DNA of 64,000 bases from Massilia kyonggiensis (GTDB lineage Bacteria > Pseudomonadota > Gammaproteobacteria > Burkholderiales > Burkholderiaceae_D), in assembly GCF_024756235.1 (NCBI RefSeq), contig NZ_JANUGY010000002.1, positions 496,001 through 560,000 on the forward strand. The letters run 5' to 3'. The position numbers and the translations under genes are program-made. Numbering within the stretch: the stretch's first letter is position 1; each line of letters begins with the position of its first letter. Positions 44,702-53,577 of the stretch are shown here, in pieces. The notes under the pieces are model-generated. The model was not told the origin of the DNA, made no database searches, and was given only the letters and a program-made list of their open reading frames with translations.

Positions 44702-45523
44702 CTAGTTGAAGCAGCTCAGCCTGCTCGAACCGTCCGGCATCTCGATGACTTCGACGCAGTGGCCGGGCGCGGCCGTCCGCTTCCGGGCCGGCGCCGTGCG
44801 TACCGCCGCCTTGAAGGCCTTGGGCTCGCCCAGCAGCTCGGTGCGCGTGATGCCGGCGGTGCTGACGGTCGCCTCGTCCGACTGGTTGCGGAGGGCGAGC
44901 GACAGCGTGCCGATGCTGCGCGCCAGGTCGAGCTTTTCCGAGTCCGCCAGCGACAGCTCGAGCGTGACGGCGTTGACGACCTTCGGCTTCGTGTCGTCGC
45001 GGCCGGCCTCCTGGGCTACGGCCAGCACCAGCACGTGTTCCAGCACGGTCTTGCTGATCGGTTTCGTCTCGCCCTTGCCCTCGTCGCGCTGGGCGTGGAC
45101 GAGGATGTCGACGTAGTTGCCGGGCAGGGCAAAGCCGGCCACGCCGACGACGTCGTTGACGCGCACGGTCATCGCCCGCTTGCCCTCGGCGATGACGGCG
45201 GACAGGCCGCCCATCGTGCCGACCGGGGCCAGCTTGCCGTCGATGACGGCTTCGCCGCGCACCACGTCCAGCTTGACGACGCGGGCCTTCAGCACGGCGG
45301 GATCGGAAACGGCGCCGGTCGGCAGGGCCGAGGCGGGCCAGTCGATCGTCGTCAGCATCTCGGGTTCGAGCCGGCTGCCGGCGGGGATGTCGACGGTGGC
45401 CACGACGACCTTGTTGGCCGCAACGCTGCTGCGCTGTCCGACCCAGTTGTTGGCGTAGACCGCCGCGGCCAGGCCGAGGATGGCCGCGAGCAAAAGCATG
45501 GCAAGTGCCTTGACGTTCTTCAT
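44702..45523 (-). CDS. cpaB: Tad pilus assembly protein RcpC (CpaB)
   Basis: A 273-residue periplasmic protein with one N-terminal membrane helix (ALAMLLLAAILGLAAAVYA) and a SAF domain (VVVATVDIPAGSRLEPEML, then GEAVIDGKLAP) followed by the RcpC/CpaB domain with VNDVVGVAGFALPGNYVDILV. It links the inner-membrane machine to the secretin. The start at 45523 is the best fit to the helix; no strong ribosome site is visible. It ends with SCFN. Confidence 0.9.
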   Translation of the reverse strand: MKNVKALAMLLLAAILGLAAAVYANNWVGQRSSVAANKVVVATVDIPAGSRLEPEMLTTIDWPASALPTGAVSDPAVLKARVVKLDVVRGEAVIDGKLAPVGTMGGLSAVIAEGKRAMTVRVNDVVGVAGFALPGNYVDILVHAQRDEGKGETKPISKTVLEHVLVLAVAQEAGRDDTKPKVVNAVTLELSLADSEKLDLARSIGTLSLALRNQSDEATVSTAGITRTELLGEPKAFKAAVRTAPARKRTAAPGHCVEVIEMPDGSSRLSCFN

Positions 45524-45543
45524 GATGTCACCCGAGGAAAGGA

Positions 45544-46131
45544 TCAGAGGAAACCGAAGTGCGCGGCGACGGTGGTCGTGATGGTGCCCAGCGCGATGGG
45601 GACGCCGTACGGCAGCTTGCCCACCGACGCCCAGCCCGTGGTCGCGATGCGGACGGGGGCGCCGGCCGCGACGGCGATGCCGCCCAGGTGCAGCATCCGC
45701 AGGACGTTGCCCAGCATGGTGCGCAGGTTGCCGTGACGTAGGGCGTAGAGGATGGCGCACACACCGCCGGCGGCGAACGCGCCCACCAGGGCCAGCGGGA
45801 TCGCGTGCAGGCCCAGCAGCGAGCCGGTCATCGCCATCAGCTTGACGTCACCGGCGCCCGTCAGACGCAGCAGCCACAGCGGGAAGAGGGCGGCGAAGCC
45901 GACGCCGGCGCCGGCCAGCGCCCACAGGAAACCGTGTCCGCCCCAGAACGGCTCGACGGTACTGTAGGCGAGGCCGAACGCGAGGCCGCCCAGCGTCAGC
46001 CGGTTCGGGATCCGCTGGTGCCGCACGTCGGCGATCGCGGCGGCCACCAGCAGGACAAACAGCACGACGGTGCGTGGGTCCATGACGAGCATGGTGGCGA
46101 GTGCGAAAAACGCGTCGAGCTCATTCTTCAT
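45544..46131 (-). CDS. cpaA: Prepilin peptidase TadV (CpaA)
   Basis: A 195-residue polytopic aspartyl protease that removes the leader from Flp pilin and pseudopilins. Both catalytic aspartates are visible: AIADVRHQRIPN and the GxGD-type TGAGDVKLMA. It lacks the long methylase domain of PilD. The start at 46131 was chosen because GGGAG lies upstream; the longer frame adds 17 residues without support. It is the first gene of the pilus cluster, so the promoter should lie in 46132-46369. Confidence 0.9.
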   Translation of the reverse strand: MKNELDAFFALATMLVMDPRTVVLFVLLVAAAIADVRHQRIPNRLTLGGLAFGLAYSTVEPFWGGHGFLWALAGAGVGFAALFPLWLLRLTGAGDVKLMAMTGSLLGLHAIPLALVGAFAAGGVCAILYALRHGNLRTMLGNVLRMLHLGGIAVAAGAPVRIATTGWASVGKLPYGVPIALGTITTTVAAHFGFL

Positions 46132-46203
46132 TTTCTTACTCCCTGCTTGACTCAGATCAGTTGTTTGTTTGTTCAGTGTCAATGCTTGGAGAAAAGTCTA
46201 TCG

Positions 46204-46221
46204 GTCCGGAAAGATCCGGAC
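46204..46221. promoter_or_regulatory. Inverted repeat in the cpaA / FAD-oxidase intergenic region
   Basis: GTCCGG-N6-CCGGAC is a perfect 6-base dyad, and it contains two TCCGGA palindromes spaced ten bases apart. A third CCGGA copy lies near 46321 (GTCCGGAC). The region separates the divergent Tad operon and FAD-dependent oxidase, so an operator is possible. No regulator family is implied by the sequence. Confidence 0.3.
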
Positions 46222-46369
46222 ATCAGTCGAGTGTCACGGAATCGCTAGGCAAACCTCCTGTTTATGCGCGGCAAATCCAGTACAAAACGACCAGGACGAA
46301 CGTCGGGCCTGCTTGCAACGTCCGGACGGTCGCCTATGCTGCAAGGACGGCGAATGCGGAGGCGACATC

Positions 46370-47758
46370 ATGACTGCGTTGAAAGAGGAAACGGTCGACG
46401 GCTTGCGGGCCGCCTTGCGGGGGCCGCTGCTGCAGCCGGGCGACCCGGACTACGATGGCGCGCGGCAGATCTGGAATGCGATGATCGACCGCCGCCCCGC
46501 GCTGATCGTGCGCTGCGCCGGCACGGCCGATGTGTGCACGGCCGTCGCGTTCGCGCGCGACCACGGCCTGCCGCTGGCCGTGCGCGGCGGCGGCCACAAC
46601 ATCGCCGGCAACGCCATCTGCGACGACGGCCTCGTGATCGATCTCTCCGGCATGCGGAGCGTCCACGTCGACCCGGACGCCTGCCTCGCCTACGTCGACG
46701 GCGGTGCGCTGCTGTCCGACGTCGACCATGAAACGCAGGCCTGCGGCCTCGCCGTCCCGCTCGGCATCAATTCGACGACGGGCGCGGCGGGCCTGACGCT
46801 GGGCGGCGGCTTCGGCTGGCTGTCGCGCATGCTGGGGCTGACGGTGGACAGCCTCGTGGGCGCGGAGATCGTCACGGCGGATGCGCGCCGGCGCCACATC
46901 GGGCCGCGCCAGGAGCCGGACCTGTTCTGGGCGATCCGCGGCGGCGGCGGCAACTTCGGCGTCGTCACGCGCTTCGAGTTCGCGCTGCATGCCGTGGGGC
47001 CGCACGTGACGGCCGGGCTGGTCGTGTTCCCGGCCGCGCAGGGGCAGGCCGTGCTGCGGCGCTACCGCGACTACGTGGACACGCTGCCGAACGACGTCTC
47101 GATCTGGGCCGTATTGCGCAAGGCGCCGCCGCTGCCGTTCCTGCCGCAGGCCGTGCATGGCCAGGACATCGTCGCGCTGGCCGTGTTCTCGACCCGGCCG
47201 CCGGACGAAGCGGAGCCGGCGCTGGCCCCGGTGCGGTCGTTCGGCGACGTGCTGGGCGAGCACGTGGGCGCCGTGCCGTACGCGGCGTGGCAGAAGACGT
47301 TCGACCCGCTGCTGGCGCCGGGCGCGCGCAATTACTGGAAGTCGCACAATTTCACCACGCTGTCCGACGACGCCGTCGACCTCGTGCTGCGCTACGCCGC
47401 CGCCGTGCCCACGCCGCAGTGTGAGATCTTCCTGGGCCTCATCGGCGGCCGCGCGAACGAGCCGGCCGTCGATGCCACCGCATACCCGCACCGCAACGTG
47501 CTATACGCGATGAACGTGCACGGACGCTGGCTCGACGCGGCCGACGACACACGCTGCGTGGCCTGGGCGCGCGAGTTCTTCGCGGCGGTGGCGCCGTACG
47601 CGGCGGGCAGCGTGTACATCAACTTCCTCACGCAGGACGAAGGTGCGCGCATCCACGAGGCGTACGGCACGAACTGGGACCGGCTCGTGCAGGTGAAGCG
47701 GCGCTACGATCCGGACAATTTGTTCCGCTTCAACCACAACATCGCGCCGGCCGGTTGA
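46370..47758 (+). CDS. FAD-linked oxidase, berberine-bridge type
   Basis: A 462-residue flavoprotein of the PCMH/VAO superfamily with a C-terminal BBE motif (RRYDPDNLFRFNHNI). The FAD-binding domain has VRGGGHNIAGNAI, whose histidine is the usual covalent FAD attachment site, and TTGAAGLTLGGGFGWLSRMLGL, where the second (cysteine) link of bicovalent members is missing. Substrates in the family range from nicotine derivatives to sugars, so none is assigned. The start at 46370 has GGAGG upstream; the open frame upstream has no homology. Confidence 0.88.
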   Translation: MTALKEETVDGLRAALRGPLLQPGDPDYDGARQIWNAMIDRRPALIVRCAGTADVCTAVAFARDHGLPLAVRGGGHNIAGNAICDDGLVIDLSGMRSVHVDPDACLAYVDGGALLSDVDHETQACGLAVPLGINSTTGAAGLTLGGGFGWLSRMLGLTVDSLVGAEIVTADARRRHIGPRQEPDLFWAIRGGGGNFGVVTRFEFALHAVGPHVTAGLVVFPAAQGQAVLRRYRDYVDTLPNDVSIWAVLRKAPPLPFLPQAVHGQDIVALAVFSTRPPDEAEPALAPVRSFGDVLGEHVGAVPYAAWQKTFDPLLAPGARNYWKSHNFTTLSDDAVDLVLRYAAAVPTPQCEIFLGLIGGRANEPAVDATAYPHRNVLYAMNVHGRWLDAADDTRCVAWAREFFAAVAPYAAGSVYINFLTQDEGARIHEAYGTNWDRLVQVKRRYDPDNLFRFNHNIAPAG

Positions 47759-47761
47759 GCG

Positions 47762-48460
47762 TCACCCCAGCGCCAGTTCGACCGCCGCCTCCGCATGCAG
47801 CCCCGTCGTGTCGTACAGCGGCACGGGGCTGTCCTCGGGCCCGACGAGCAGCATGATCTCCGTGCAGCCGAGGATGATCGCCTCGGCGCCGGCGGCGACG
47901 AGGCGGGCGATCACGCCGCGGTAGGCGTCGCGCGACGCCGCTTCGATCCGCCCCTGCACGAGTTCCTCGTAGATGATGCGGTGGACGGTGGCGCGGTCGT
48001 CCGCGTCGGGCACGAGCACGTCCAGGCCGTGCCGGTCGGCGAGCCGGCCCTTGTAGAAATCCTGCTCCATCGTGAAGGCGGTGCCCAGCAGGCCGACGCG
48101 CCCGAAACCCGCGGCCTTGATGCGCTCGGCCGTGGGATCGGCGATGTGCAGCAGGGGCAGGTCCACGGCGGCCTCGATCTGCGGCGCCGCCTTGTGCATC
48201 GTGTTCGTGCAGATGACGAGGAAATCGGCGCCGCCGCGCTCGAGCCGCTGGGCCGCCTCGACCATCAGCGCCGCCGCCTCGTCCCAGCGGTCTTCGCGCT
48301 GCAGGACGGCGATGTCGTCGAAGTCGAACGACCACATGAGGCAGCGCGCCGAATGCAGGCCGCCGAGCCGGTCGCGCACGCTCTCGTTGACGAGGCGATA
48401 GTACTCGGCCGAGCTTTTCCAGCTCATCCCGCCCAGCATACCGATGATCTTCTGCGTCAT
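47762..48460 (-). CDS. Aspartate/glutamate racemase family protein
   Basis: A 232-residue racemase of the YgeA/aspartate racemase type. It starts KIIGMLGGMSWKSSAEYY and has both catalytic cysteines, in ICTNTMHK and ILGCTEI, so it should be active without cofactor. The exact amino acid is unknown. The start at 48460 is supported by GGGAG; another ATG two codons upstream is too close to that site. It converges with the FAD oxidase, with three bases between the stops. Confidence 0.9.
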   Translation of the reverse strand: MTQKIIGMLGGMSWKSSAEYYRLVNESVRDRLGGLHSARCLMWSFDFDDIAVLQREDRWDEAAALMVEAAQRLERGGADFLVICTNTMHKAAPQIEAAVDLPLLHIADPTAERIKAAGFGRVGLLGTAFTMEQDFYKGRLADRHGLDVLVPDADDRATVHRIIYEELVQGRIEAASRDAYRGVIARLVAAGAEAIILGCTEIMLLVGPEDSPVPLYDTTGLHAEAAVELALG

Positions 48461-48582
48461 GTGCATCTCCCGTCGATGGTTAGCCATCCAGTATAAGTGG
48501 TTGTGCGGTTCCGCACAGACGACGCCACCGGCGGGCCGGATCATGCGCGACGACACGGCCATTCCGGCCGACGGAGGGAACG

Positions 48583-49119
48583 ATGGATTCGATCAACCGC
48601 AACCAGCCCGAAACGAACCGCCGCGACCTGAGCGGCATCGAGGCGATCAGGCGCGTGAAGGACATGACGGATGACGCCGATACCTGCTTTTTCTGCACGG
48701 CAGGCAATACGGGTTCGACGAACGGCGTGCGCCCGATGAGCGTGCGCAAGGCGGACGACGCCGGCAACCTGTGGTTCCTGAGCGCGAACGACAGCCACAA
48801 GAACCACGAGCTCGCGGCCAACCCGGCCGTCAAGCTGTACTTCCAGCGCGATGCGCACGCGGGCTTCCTGGAACTGGAAGGCCGCGCCGAGATCCTCGAC
48901 GATCGCGCGCGCATCCACGACCTGTGGAACCCGATGCTCAAGACGTGGTTCACGGAAGGCGAGAACGATCCGCGCATCAGCGTCATCAAGTTCACGCCGC
49001 AGTCGGGCTACTACTGGGACAACAAGCACGGCAACCTCGTCGCGGGCGCCAAGGTCGCGGTCGGGGCGCTCGTCGGCAAGACGCTCGACGATTCGATCGA
49101 AGGGCGGTTGATGTTCTGA
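48583..49119 (+). CDS. Pyridoxamine 5'-phosphate oxidase-like (general stress) FMN-binding protein
   Basis: A 178-residue split-barrel protein of the COG3871 general stress type: DADTCFFCTAGNTGSTNGVRPMSV and NLWFLSANDSHKNHEL are the FMN- and barrel-forming parts, and the pattern ISVIKFTPQSGYYWDNKHG ends the core. Such proteins bind FMN or FAD, and their physiological substrate is not known. GGAGGGA precedes the ATG. It converges on the sensor kinase gene, seven bases away. Confidence 0.88.
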   Translation: MDSINRNQPETNRRDLSGIEAIRRVKDMTDDADTCFFCTAGNTGSTNGVRPMSVRKADDAGNLWFLSANDSHKNHELAANPAVKLYFQRDAHAGFLELEGRAEILDDRARIHDLWNPMLKTWFTEGENDPRISVIKFTPQSGYYWDNKHGNLVAGAKVAVGALVGKTLDDSIEGRLMF

Positions 49120-49126
49120 CGGACGT

Positions 49127-51028
49127 TTATTCGACGGCTTTCAGCGACATCGTAAACACGCTGCCCGCGCCCAGGCCGTCGCTGTGCGCGGTGACGTGTC
49201 CACCGTGAAGTGAAACGATGGTCTTCACGAGCGCCAGCCCGATGCCGAGCCCGCCCTGCGCGCGGTCGGGCGTTCTTTGCGCCTGCGTGAACAGATCGAA
49301 GATCTGAGGGAGCATCGCCGCGTCGATGCCGGTCCCGTTGTCGCGCACGCTGACGACGACGCGGTCGCCGTCGCGGGACACGGTCAGGGCGATCCGTCCA
49401 CCATCGGGCGTGTATTTGGCGGCGTTGTTCAGCAGGTTGACGAGCACCTGGACCAGCCGGTTGGCGTCGCCCTCGACCTGCGCACCGCCGGCATCGCCTG
49501 CGACGGCGAGGACATGGTCGCGCGCGTAGATCAACGGCTGGGATTGTTCCACCGCGCTGGCGACAAGGACCATCGGATCGAGCAATGCCAGGTCGAGCTG
49601 GATCAGGCCGCGCGTGACCCGCGACACATCGAGCAGGTCGTCGATGAGCGATTTCAGATGCCGCACCTGGCGGCCGATCACGCTGCTGGAATGCCGGATC
49701 CTGTCTGCGCTGGCGGTGCCGAGCCTGAGTACCTCGGCCGCCGCCGAGATCGGCGCCAGCGGATTGCGCAACTCGTGGGCGAGCATCGCCAGGAACTCGT
49801 CCTTGCGCCGGTCCTGTTCTTTCAGGGACTGGTAGAGACGTGCGTTTTCGAATCCATTCGCGGCAATCGCCGCAAGCTGCACCAGGATCGCTTCGTCCTC
49901 GTCCGAAAATTCGCCTTCGATCTTGTCGGATACCTGGATCAGCCCGATGTTCCTGCCCGTCCGGTCGATCAGGGGCACGGCCAGCGCGCCCCGCAGCGCC
50001 GGATCCGGGTGTGCGTGGGCACCGGGTTTGTCGGACAGCGATACCACGGCTCGATGGGCCTGGAGGATGTCGCGCACTTCGTTGACCAGCACGTCCGCCA
50101 GGTCCCCGGTCCAGAGGACCGTCTGCAGCTTGCGCGCAGCCTGCGCGACCTTGGCCAGCAAGGCCGCGTTGCGCTTTTCGCGCTCCAGACGTTGCGCCAG
50201 TTCCGCTTCGGCCAGCACGATTTCGTGAATGTCGGTATTGGTGCCGATCCATTCGCGGATCGCCCCCTCCGCATCGAGGATCGGCACGCCGCGAACGTCG
50301 GTCCAGCGATAGTCGCCGTCGGCACGACGAAGACGGTAGCGTGCTTCGAACAGGGTTTTCGTCGCCACGCATGCAAGCCACGCCGCCTTGGTCGTTGCGC
50401 GGTCGTCCGGGTGCACGGCATCCAGCCAGCCGAACTCGCGCCATTCTTCATAGGTCTGTCCAGTAAAGGCGCGCCATGAAGGCGAGTCTTCGTCGACCCG
50501 GCCGTCGGGCGTGTTGCTCCACACGATTTGCGATGTTGCCGACACCAGGGATCGAAACCGTTCTTCGCGGATGCGCAACGCGTTTTCGGCTTCCATTTTT
50601 TCGGTGATGTCCTCATGCATGAGCATCACTTCGACGATGTTGCCGGCATCGTCCTTGAGCGGGTGGGCGCGTGCCGCCACCCACCGGACGGGCCCCGAAC
50701 CGCTCAGTGCCGCGACGTCGTAGCGGCCCACCGGAATCCGGACCGATTCGCCCCGACATGCACGCTCCAGCAAGGGAGCGATGCCTGACTGGACAAGTTG
50801 TGGATCCCGCAGGACGTTGTAATTCGCGCTCATGACGAAGGCCATCAGCGGGGTGCCTTCGCGGATTTCCCACAGGTCTTGCCAGGCCTGGTTGACCCTC
50901 AGCGTGCGGCCGTCGGGGCCCAGTATCTGGATGCTGACGGGGCACTGTTCGAACAACTCCCTGAAGCGGATGTTGGGGACTGCATCACTGTCGGCACAAG
51001 TTGTTCGAAGGGCTGGGGGAGATAACAT
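49127..51028 (-). CDS. PAS/PAS/GAF sensor histidine kinase
   Basis: A 633-residue kinase with no obvious membrane segment, so probably cytoplasmic. Two PAS domains (about 20-145 and 150-275, the second with DYRWTDVRGVPI and a PAC-like end), then a GAF domain (about 290-410). The phosphorylated His is H418 in HELRNPLAPI. An ATPase domain follows with NLLNNAAKYTPDGG and VRDNGTGIDAAM. There is no receiver domain and no response regulator next door. The catalytic half closely resembles those of the kinases at 32560 and 57844. Confidence 0.9.
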   Translation of the reverse strand: MLSPPALRTTCADSDAVPNIRFRELFEQCPVSIQILGPDGRTLRVNQAWQDLWEIREGTPLMAFVMSANYNVLRDPQLVQSGIAPLLERACRGESVRIPVGRYDVAALSGSGPVRWVAARAHPLKDDAGNIVEVMLMHEDITEKMEAENALRIREERFRSLVSATSQIVWSNTPDGRVDEDSPSWRAFTGQTYEEWREFGWLDAVHPDDRATTKAAWLACVATKTLFEARYRLRRADGDYRWTDVRGVPILDAEGAIREWIGTNTDIHEIVLAEAELAQRLEREKRNAALLAKVAQAARKLQTVLWTGDLADVLVNEVRDILQAHRAVVSLSDKPGAHAHPDPALRGALAVPLIDRTGRNIGLIQVSDKIEGEFSDEDEAILVQLAAIAANGFENARLYQSLKEQDRRKDEFLAMLAHELRNPLAPISAAAEVLRLGTASADRIRHSSSVIGRQVRHLKSLIDDLLDVSRVTRGLIQLDLALLDPMVLVASAVEQSQPLIYARDHVLAVAGDAGGAQVEGDANRLVQVLVNLLNNAAKYTPDGGRIALTVSRDGDRVVVSVRDNGTGIDAAMLPQIFDLFTQAQRTPDRAQGGLGIGLALVKTIVSLHGGHVTAHSDGLGAGSVFTMSLKAVE

Positions 51029-51083
51029 GATGCGGTCGGATCAAAAGGGTGATCATGATGGCATATTTCGAGGCATCCCGGGT

Positions 51084-51977
51084 TCACCGGATCACGTCCA
51101 GCGCCGCGAATTCCCGCACCGCGAAGTCGACGAACGCGCGCAGCCGCGGCGCCATGTGGCGGCTGCTCGGCATCACGAGGTGCACGGGCGCCGGCTCCGG
51201 TTCGTAGTCCACGAGCAGGCGGCGCAGCGCGCCGGTCCGCAGGTCCGGTTCGACCTGGTACGACAGCGCCCGCGCGATGCCGAAGCCGTCGCGCGCGGCC
51301 CCCAGCATCGCTTCCACGTCGTTCATGCGCAGGCGCGGGCTGTAGCGCACCACGTGCTCGCGGCCGTCCGCGCGAAAGCGCCATTCGGCCAGCGTGCGCA
51401 CGGCCGTCGACATGATCAGTTCGTGGCCCGCGAGGTCGGCCGGGACCAGCGGCGTGCCGCGCCGATCAAGGTAGCCGGGGCTCGCGACCGTCACGCGCCG
51501 CACCTCGCCCAGCCGCCGCGCGACGAGGCTCAGGTTGGCCAGCGCCCCGATGCGCAGGGCGGCATCGATGCCTTCCTCGATCAGGTCGACGTTGCGGTCG
51601 GACAGCGTCAGGTCGACCTGGACGTCCGGGTGCAGCGCGAGGAAGCGCGTGACGACGGGCGCCACGTGGCGCCGGCCGAACGCGGTCGGCGCCGTCAGCC
51701 GCAGCAGGCCGCGCGGCGTGCCGGTGCCCGGCGGCTGCAGCGCGGCATCGTAGTCGGCCAGCAGGCGGCGCGCCTGTTCCGCGAGGCGCAAGCCGGCTTC
51801 CGTCGGCGTGAGGCGGCGCGTGCTGCGTTCGAACAGGCGCGCGCCGGCACGGGTCTCCAGCGTCCCCAGGATGCGCGTGACGGCCGCGGGCGAGCGGCCC
51901 AGCTTGCGCGCGGCGGAAGCCATGCTGCCCGCGTCGAGGATGGCGATGAACACGTGCAGCTCGTCGAGTCGGTCCAT
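51084..51977 (-). CDS. LysR-family transcription regulator
   Basis: A 297-residue LysR regulator. The N-terminal helix-turn-helix reads HVFIAILDAGSMASAARKLGRSPAAVTR, and the rest is a periplasmic-binding-type effector domain of the kind seen in regulators of small redox operons (FDLTLSDRNVDLIEEGIDAALRIG-like pattern). It is divergent from a GST gene with 105 bases between, the usual LysR layout, so it probably controls that operon and itself. No ribosome site is obvious. Confidence 0.92.
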   Translation of the reverse strand: MDRLDELHVFIAILDAGSMASAARKLGRSPAAVTRILGTLETRAGARLFERSTRRLTPTEAGLRLAEQARRLLADYDAALQPPGTGTPRGLLRLTAPTAFGRRHVAPVVTRFLALHPDVQVDLTLSDRNVDLIEEGIDAALRIGALANLSLVARRLGEVRRVTVASPGYLDRRGTPLVPADLAGHELIMSTAVRTLAEWRFRADGREHVVRYSPRLRMNDVEAMLGAARDGFGIARALSYQVEPDLRTGALRRLLVDYEPEPAPVHLVMPSSRHMAPRLRAFVDFAVREFAALDVIR

Positions 51978-52015
51978 GATTATTGTGAAAATCGGAATGC
52001 TGAATTGTCATTATG

Positions 52016-52040
52016 CCGGATTCCGGTGTGAATGATCCGG
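52016..52040. promoter_or_regulatory. Candidate LysR operator between lysR and the GST operon
   Basis: CCGGAT at 52016-52021 and ATCCGG at 52035-52040 are perfect outer arms, and inner TTC and GAA add to the symmetry of this 25-base dyad. It lies 39 bases upstream of the LysR gene start and 42 bases before the GST start, where LysR proteins usually bind. Confidence 0.45.
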
Positions 52041-52082
52041 TACTACGATGCAGGGACCGACAACAACGAAAGCGAGACGATC

Positions 52083-52682
52083 ATGACCCGCATCCTCCAC
52101 GGCATCTCCCTGTCCGGCCACACGCACCGCGCCCGGCTGTTCCTGCACCTGCTCGACCTGACCTACGAATTCGCCGACTGCCCGGCCGACGTGCGCAAGT
52201 CGCCCGCGTTCCGCGCCATGAACCCGCTGGGCCAGATCCCCGTGCTGCAGGATGGCGACGTGGTGCTGGCCGACAGCAATGCGATCCTCGTCTACCTCGC
52301 GAAGCGCTACGCGCCGGGCAGCGCCTGGCTGCCGGAAGACCCCGTCGGCGCGGCGCGCGTGCAGCGCTGGCTGTCGCAGGCGGCGGGCGAGATCATGTTC
52401 GGCCCGGCCGCCGCGCGCGTGTCGGCCCGGTTCTACGACACGGGCGTGCCGGCCCCGCTGTCGCAGGCGCTGGCCGCCCGCGTGCTGGGCCTGATGGAAG
52501 GCGAGCTGGCCGCGCGCGACTGGCTCGTGGGCGCCGTGCCGACCATCGCGGACGTCGCGTGCTACAGCTATATCGCGCACGCGCCGGAAGGCGGCATCGC
52601 GCTCGACCCGTATCCGCAGGTACGTGCCTGGATCGCCCGCGTGCAGGCGCTGCCGGGTTTCGTGCCGATGCCGGCCGAGTGA
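52083..52682 (+). CDS. Glutathione S-transferase family protein
   Basis: A 199-residue GST with thioredoxin-like N-terminal domain (RILHGISLSGHTHRARLFLHLLDL), the cis-proline and gamma-glutamyl binding region GQIPVLQDGDVVLADSNAILVYLA, and a helical C-terminal domain with WLVGAVPTIADVACYSYIA. Substrate unknown. It is the first gene of a two-gene operon with an FMN-binding protein, divergent from a LysR regulator. The start at 52083 follows a GAGACGA ribosome site. Confidence 0.93.
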   Translation: MTRILHGISLSGHTHRARLFLHLLDLTYEFADCPADVRKSPAFRAMNPLGQIPVLQDGDVVLADSNAILVYLAKRYAPGSAWLPEDPVGAARVQRWLSQAAGEIMFGPAAARVSARFYDTGVPAPLSQALAARVLGLMEGELAARDWLVGAVPTIADVACYSYIAHAPEGGIALDPYPQVRAWIARVQALPGFVPMPAE

Positions 52683-52692
52683 GGAGACGATC

Positions 52693-53577
52693 ATGGATGG
52701 CGACCGTATCCTGATGCCGTTCCACAAAGGCGAGTTGATCGCGCAGGCGCTGGCCGGCGTCGACCCGTTCAACGCGCCGATCCGCAACCGCATGCCGGAC
52801 CAGCACCGCACCTTCTTCCCGCTGCTGCCGTTCCTGGCCGTGGCCGTCGCGGATGCGGCGGGCTGGCCGCTGGCGGCCCTCGTGCAGGGTCCGCCGGGTT
52901 TCGCCAGCTCGCCCGATCCGGCGCGCCTCGACGTGGCCGCGCTGCCGGCGCCCGACGATCCGGTGAGGGCGCGGCTCGTGGCCGGCGCGAATGTCGGCAT
53001 GCTCGGCATCGACCTGGGCACGCGCCGGCGCAACCGCTTGAACGGCGTCGTGTCCGCACTCGGCGACACCGGTTTCGCCGTCGACGTCGTGCAATCCTTC
53101 GGCAACTGCCCGCGCTACATCCACGTGCGTTCGCTCCAGCCGGTCGAGCGTACGCCGGGCCCGGTGATCGCGTTCGACGCCGACCTGCCGGGACGGGCGC
53201 GGACCATGCTGGCGGAGACGCCCACGCTGTTCGTGGCCAGCGCCAGCGGCGCGGATGCGCACGACGGTGCCGCGGGCCTGGACATCTCGCACCGGGGCGG
53301 CTCGGCCGGCTTCGCGCGGCTGGACGGGGACGTGCTGGTCGTGCCGGATTACGCGGGCAACCGCTACTTCAACACGCTCGGTAACTTCGTGGCGGAGCCC
53401 CGTGCCGCGATCGTGGTGGCCGACTTCGCGACCGGCGACGTGCTGCAGCTGCAGGGCGTCGTGGACGTCGACTGGGAGGCGGCCGAGCCGGAGCGCGTGC
53501 CGCCGGTGGAGCGCACGTGGCGCTTCCGGATCGTGCGCGGGTGGTTGCGGCCCGGCGCGTTCGGGTTGGCTGGCTAG
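52693..53577 (+). CDS. Pyridoxamine 5'-phosphate oxidase-like flavin-binding protein
   Basis: A 294-residue protein related to COG3576-type FMN-binding split-barrel proteins. The core segments NVGMLGIDLGTRRRNRLNG and NCPRYIHVRS lie in the middle, with DISHRGGSAGFARL and VVPDYAGNRYFNTLGNF in the C-terminal half typical of the family. It lies ten bases after the GST gene, with GAGGAGACG as ribosome site, so the two probably act together, perhaps in detoxification or redox repair. The stop overlaps the stop of the antisense gene by two bases. Confidence 0.85.
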   Translation: MDGDRILMPFHKGELIAQALAGVDPFNAPIRNRMPDQHRTFFPLLPFLAVAVADAAGWPLAALVQGPPGFASSPDPARLDVAALPAPDDPVRARLVAGANVGMLGIDLGTRRRNRLNGVVSALGDTGFAVDVVQSFGNCPRYIHVRSLQPVERTPGPVIAFDADLPGRARTMLAETPTLFVASASGADAHDGAAGLDISHRGGSAGFARLDGDVLVVPDYAGNRYFNTLGNFVAEPRAAIVVADFATGDVLQLQGVVDVDWEAAEPERVPPVERTWRFRIVRGWLRPGAFGLAG

